From NCBI GenBank assembly GCA_947446155.1, contig CANFFZ010000056.1, positions 1-12,080 on the forward strand: a DNA stretch of 12,080 bases, in the 5' to 3' direction. A program made the position numbers and the translations under genes. The notes beneath the pieces are model-generated. The model did not search any database. It was given only the letters and a program-made list of their open reading frames with translations, and had not been told where the DNA came from. Positions 8,856 to 12,080 of the stretch are shown here, in pieces. The DNA comes from Chloroflexota bacterium (lineage in GTDB: Bacteria; Chloroflexota; Dehalococcoidia; UBA2979). Position 1 is the stretch's first letter, and every line of letters begins with the position of its first letter.

Positions 8856-9970
8856 CCATCGCCCGCCAGACATTGCGTGCGATCGCGCCCGACCCCGCAC
8901 TCATCGGGACGGGGCTTGCCCTCGTCACCCTCGGACTGATGATGATCCGCGGCGCGACGCTTGACGATGGCTGGACGCTGTTCACGAGTCCAACCTTCCG
9001 GCAGGCGCTCTACTTCGGCGTCGGGCTCATGGCATTCCTGATGTTGCGGCGCATGGACTACCGGCTGCTCCAGCGATGGGCGCTATGGATCTACCTCGCT
9101 GCGGGCGCGGCACTGATCGCGGTACTCGTGCTCGGCACGGACGCCCATGGCGCCCGGCGCTGGATCGATGTGGGCCCGGTAACGATCCAGCCATCAGAGT
9201 TCGCGAAGGTAGCAACGGCGGCGGCCCTCGCCGCCTTCGCTGCGCGACGTGACCCATCGAGGCGCGGCGTGGCGTTCACGCTCGTCATCGTGGCGGTACC
9301 CGCTGCACTCGTGCTGGCGGAACCCGACCTCGGCAGCACACTTACGCTGGGCGTGCTCTGGGTGGTGCTGGTGGCCGTCTGGGGCGTCTCCTGGCGTGTC
9401 CTCGGCGGAATGGCACTGCTGGCCGTCGCCGTCCTCCCCATCCTGTTCGTGGCCGTACCCGACTACCAGCGCGAGCGGATCGCCGTGTTTGTCGACCCGG
9501 CGCGTGACCCGCTCGGCTCCGGCTTCACCAGCCGGCAGGTGGAGGTCGCCCTCGGCGGCGGCGGACTGACCGGACGCGGCTTCGGCGGCCCGAGCGCCCT
9601 CGAAGGCCTCGCGCCACGGACAGCAGACTTCGCCTTCGCCCAACTGGCGGAGCAGACGGGCCTTGCCGGTTCACTCGCGGTACTCGCGCTGTTCGTGGTG
9701 GTGGCGTGGCGCGGGATCCAAGCAGCGAGCGCGGCGCCCGAGGTGTTCGGGCGGCTCCTCGCGGCCGCGCTCACGGCGACGATCGTGGGCCAGGCGGCAC
9801 TGCACATCGCGGTGAACCTGCGGCTCTTCCCCGCGACGGGGATCCCGCTGCCATTCATCTCGCAAGGTGGGTCAGCCCTCGTGACGGTCTTCGCGGCGTT
9901 GGGGATCATCGAGTCGATCGCGGCGCACCGCCCGGTCCTCGACAGCGCGCTGTGGCGAGGCGAGCGATAG
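8852..9970 (+). CDS. mrdB: SEDS peptidoglycan glycosyltransferase RodA
   Basis: RodA (mrdB/rodA) polymerises lipid II into glycan strands in complex with PBP2. The start is the ATG at 8852 inside the ATGA overlap with the PBP2 gene; the frame is open upstream but reads as PBP2 shadow. The 372 residues form about ten membrane helices. Signatures include GARRWIDVGPVTIQPSEFAK (100-119), EPDLGST (157-163), a large extracellular loop with DPLGSGFTSRQVEVALGGGGLTGRG split around residue 230, and RTADFAFAQLAEQTG (256-270). Asp259 in that last stretch corresponds to the catalytic Asp of SEDS enzymes. The C-terminal signature reads TGIPLPFISQGGSALVT (329-345): Gln338 replaces the Tyr that is normal in the ISYGGS motif. 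It is the last gene of the cluster and is followed after 26 bases by a strong hairpin. Pairing with PBP2 and MreBCD favours RodA over FtsW. Confidence 0.94.
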   Translation: MTIARQTLRAIAPDPALIGTGLALVTLGLMMIRGATLDDGWTLFTSPTFRQALYFGVGLMAFLMLRRMDYRLLQRWALWIYLAAGAALIAVLVLGTDAHGARRWIDVGPVTIQPSEFAKVATAAALAAFAARRDPSRRGVAFTLVIVAVPAALVLAEPDLGSTLTLGVLWVVLVAVWGVSWRVLGGMALLAVAVLPILFVAVPDYQRERIAVFVDPARDPLGSGFTSRQVEVALGGGGLTGRGFGGPSALEGLAPRTADFAFAQLAEQTGLAGSLAVLALFVVVAWRGIQAASAAPEVFGRLLAAALTATIVGQAALHIAVNLRLFPATGIPLPFISQGGSALVTVFAALGIIESIAAHRPVLDSALWRGER

Positions 9971-9996
9971 GGCCGAGTCCGCGTGGCCGGGTACGA

Positions 9997-10024
9997 CGAA
10001 GGCCGCCCTCTCGGGCGGCCTTCG
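9997..10024. terminator. Bidirectional intrinsic-type terminator between rodA and clpC
   Basis: CGAAGGCCGCCC (9997-10008) and GGGCGGCCTTCG (10013-10024) form a perfect 12-bp stem with a TCTC loop, placed between the convergent stops of rodA (9970) and clpC (10046). The stem is symmetric and works on either strand. Neither side has a T-tract, so it is a GC-type terminator or at least an mRNA 3'-end hairpin rather than a textbook rho-independent site. Confidence 0.8.
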
Positions 10025-10045
10025 CGTTGATCCGATTGCGCTCGG

Positions 10046-12080
<2,035 letters not shown>

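Overview
This window is roughly two-thirds G+C or more by eye and densely coding. I see eight genes, two of them cut by the window edges, and no mobile element, CRISPR array, tRNA, rRNA or prophage. The gene set is an intact MreBCD-PBP2-RodA elongasome cluster, a ClpC-type (UVR-containing) Clp ATPase, an NAD-dependent ligase and an erythrin-VIT1 membrane ferritin. With high GC and frequent GTG starts, this suggests a rod-shaped, peptidoglycan-containing bacterium of the high-GC Gram-positive or Chloroflexota type. That placement is an inference with low certainty; no sequence search was possible.

Layout. (1) 1-421, minus strand: the 5' two-thirds of hisH (histidine biosynthesis), running off the left edge. 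(2) 422-605: a divergent intergenic region carrying the ligA promoter, whose -10 box lies directly in front of the GTG start, so the ligA mRNA looks leaderless. (3) 606-4388, plus strand: a tight three-gene unit of ligA, an erythrin-VIT1 fusion resembling MbfA, and a second small VIT-family membrane protein that lacks the usual cytoplasmic metal-binding segment. The gaps are 0 and 3 bases. (4) 4389-4521: a short intergenic region with a weak hairpin and a candidate promoter. (5) 4522-9970, plus strand: the rod-shape operon mreB, mreC, mreD, mrdA (PBP2), mrdB (RodA), in which the last four genes are chained by 4-base ATGA/GTGA overlaps. (6) 9971-10045: a perfect 12-bp hairpin between convergent genes, probably a shared terminator. 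(7) 10046-12080, minus strand: clpC, running off the right edge and lacking only its N-terminal domain.

How the genes work together. MreB filaments, MreC and MreD organise the RodA glycosyltransferase and PBP2 transpeptidase that build the lateral cell wall. The two VIT-type proteins behind ligA look like an iron (or manganese) export or detoxification pair. Their co-transcription with DNA ligase is the least ordinary point in an otherwise housekeeping region. The longest stretch without a gene is 184 bases (422-605).
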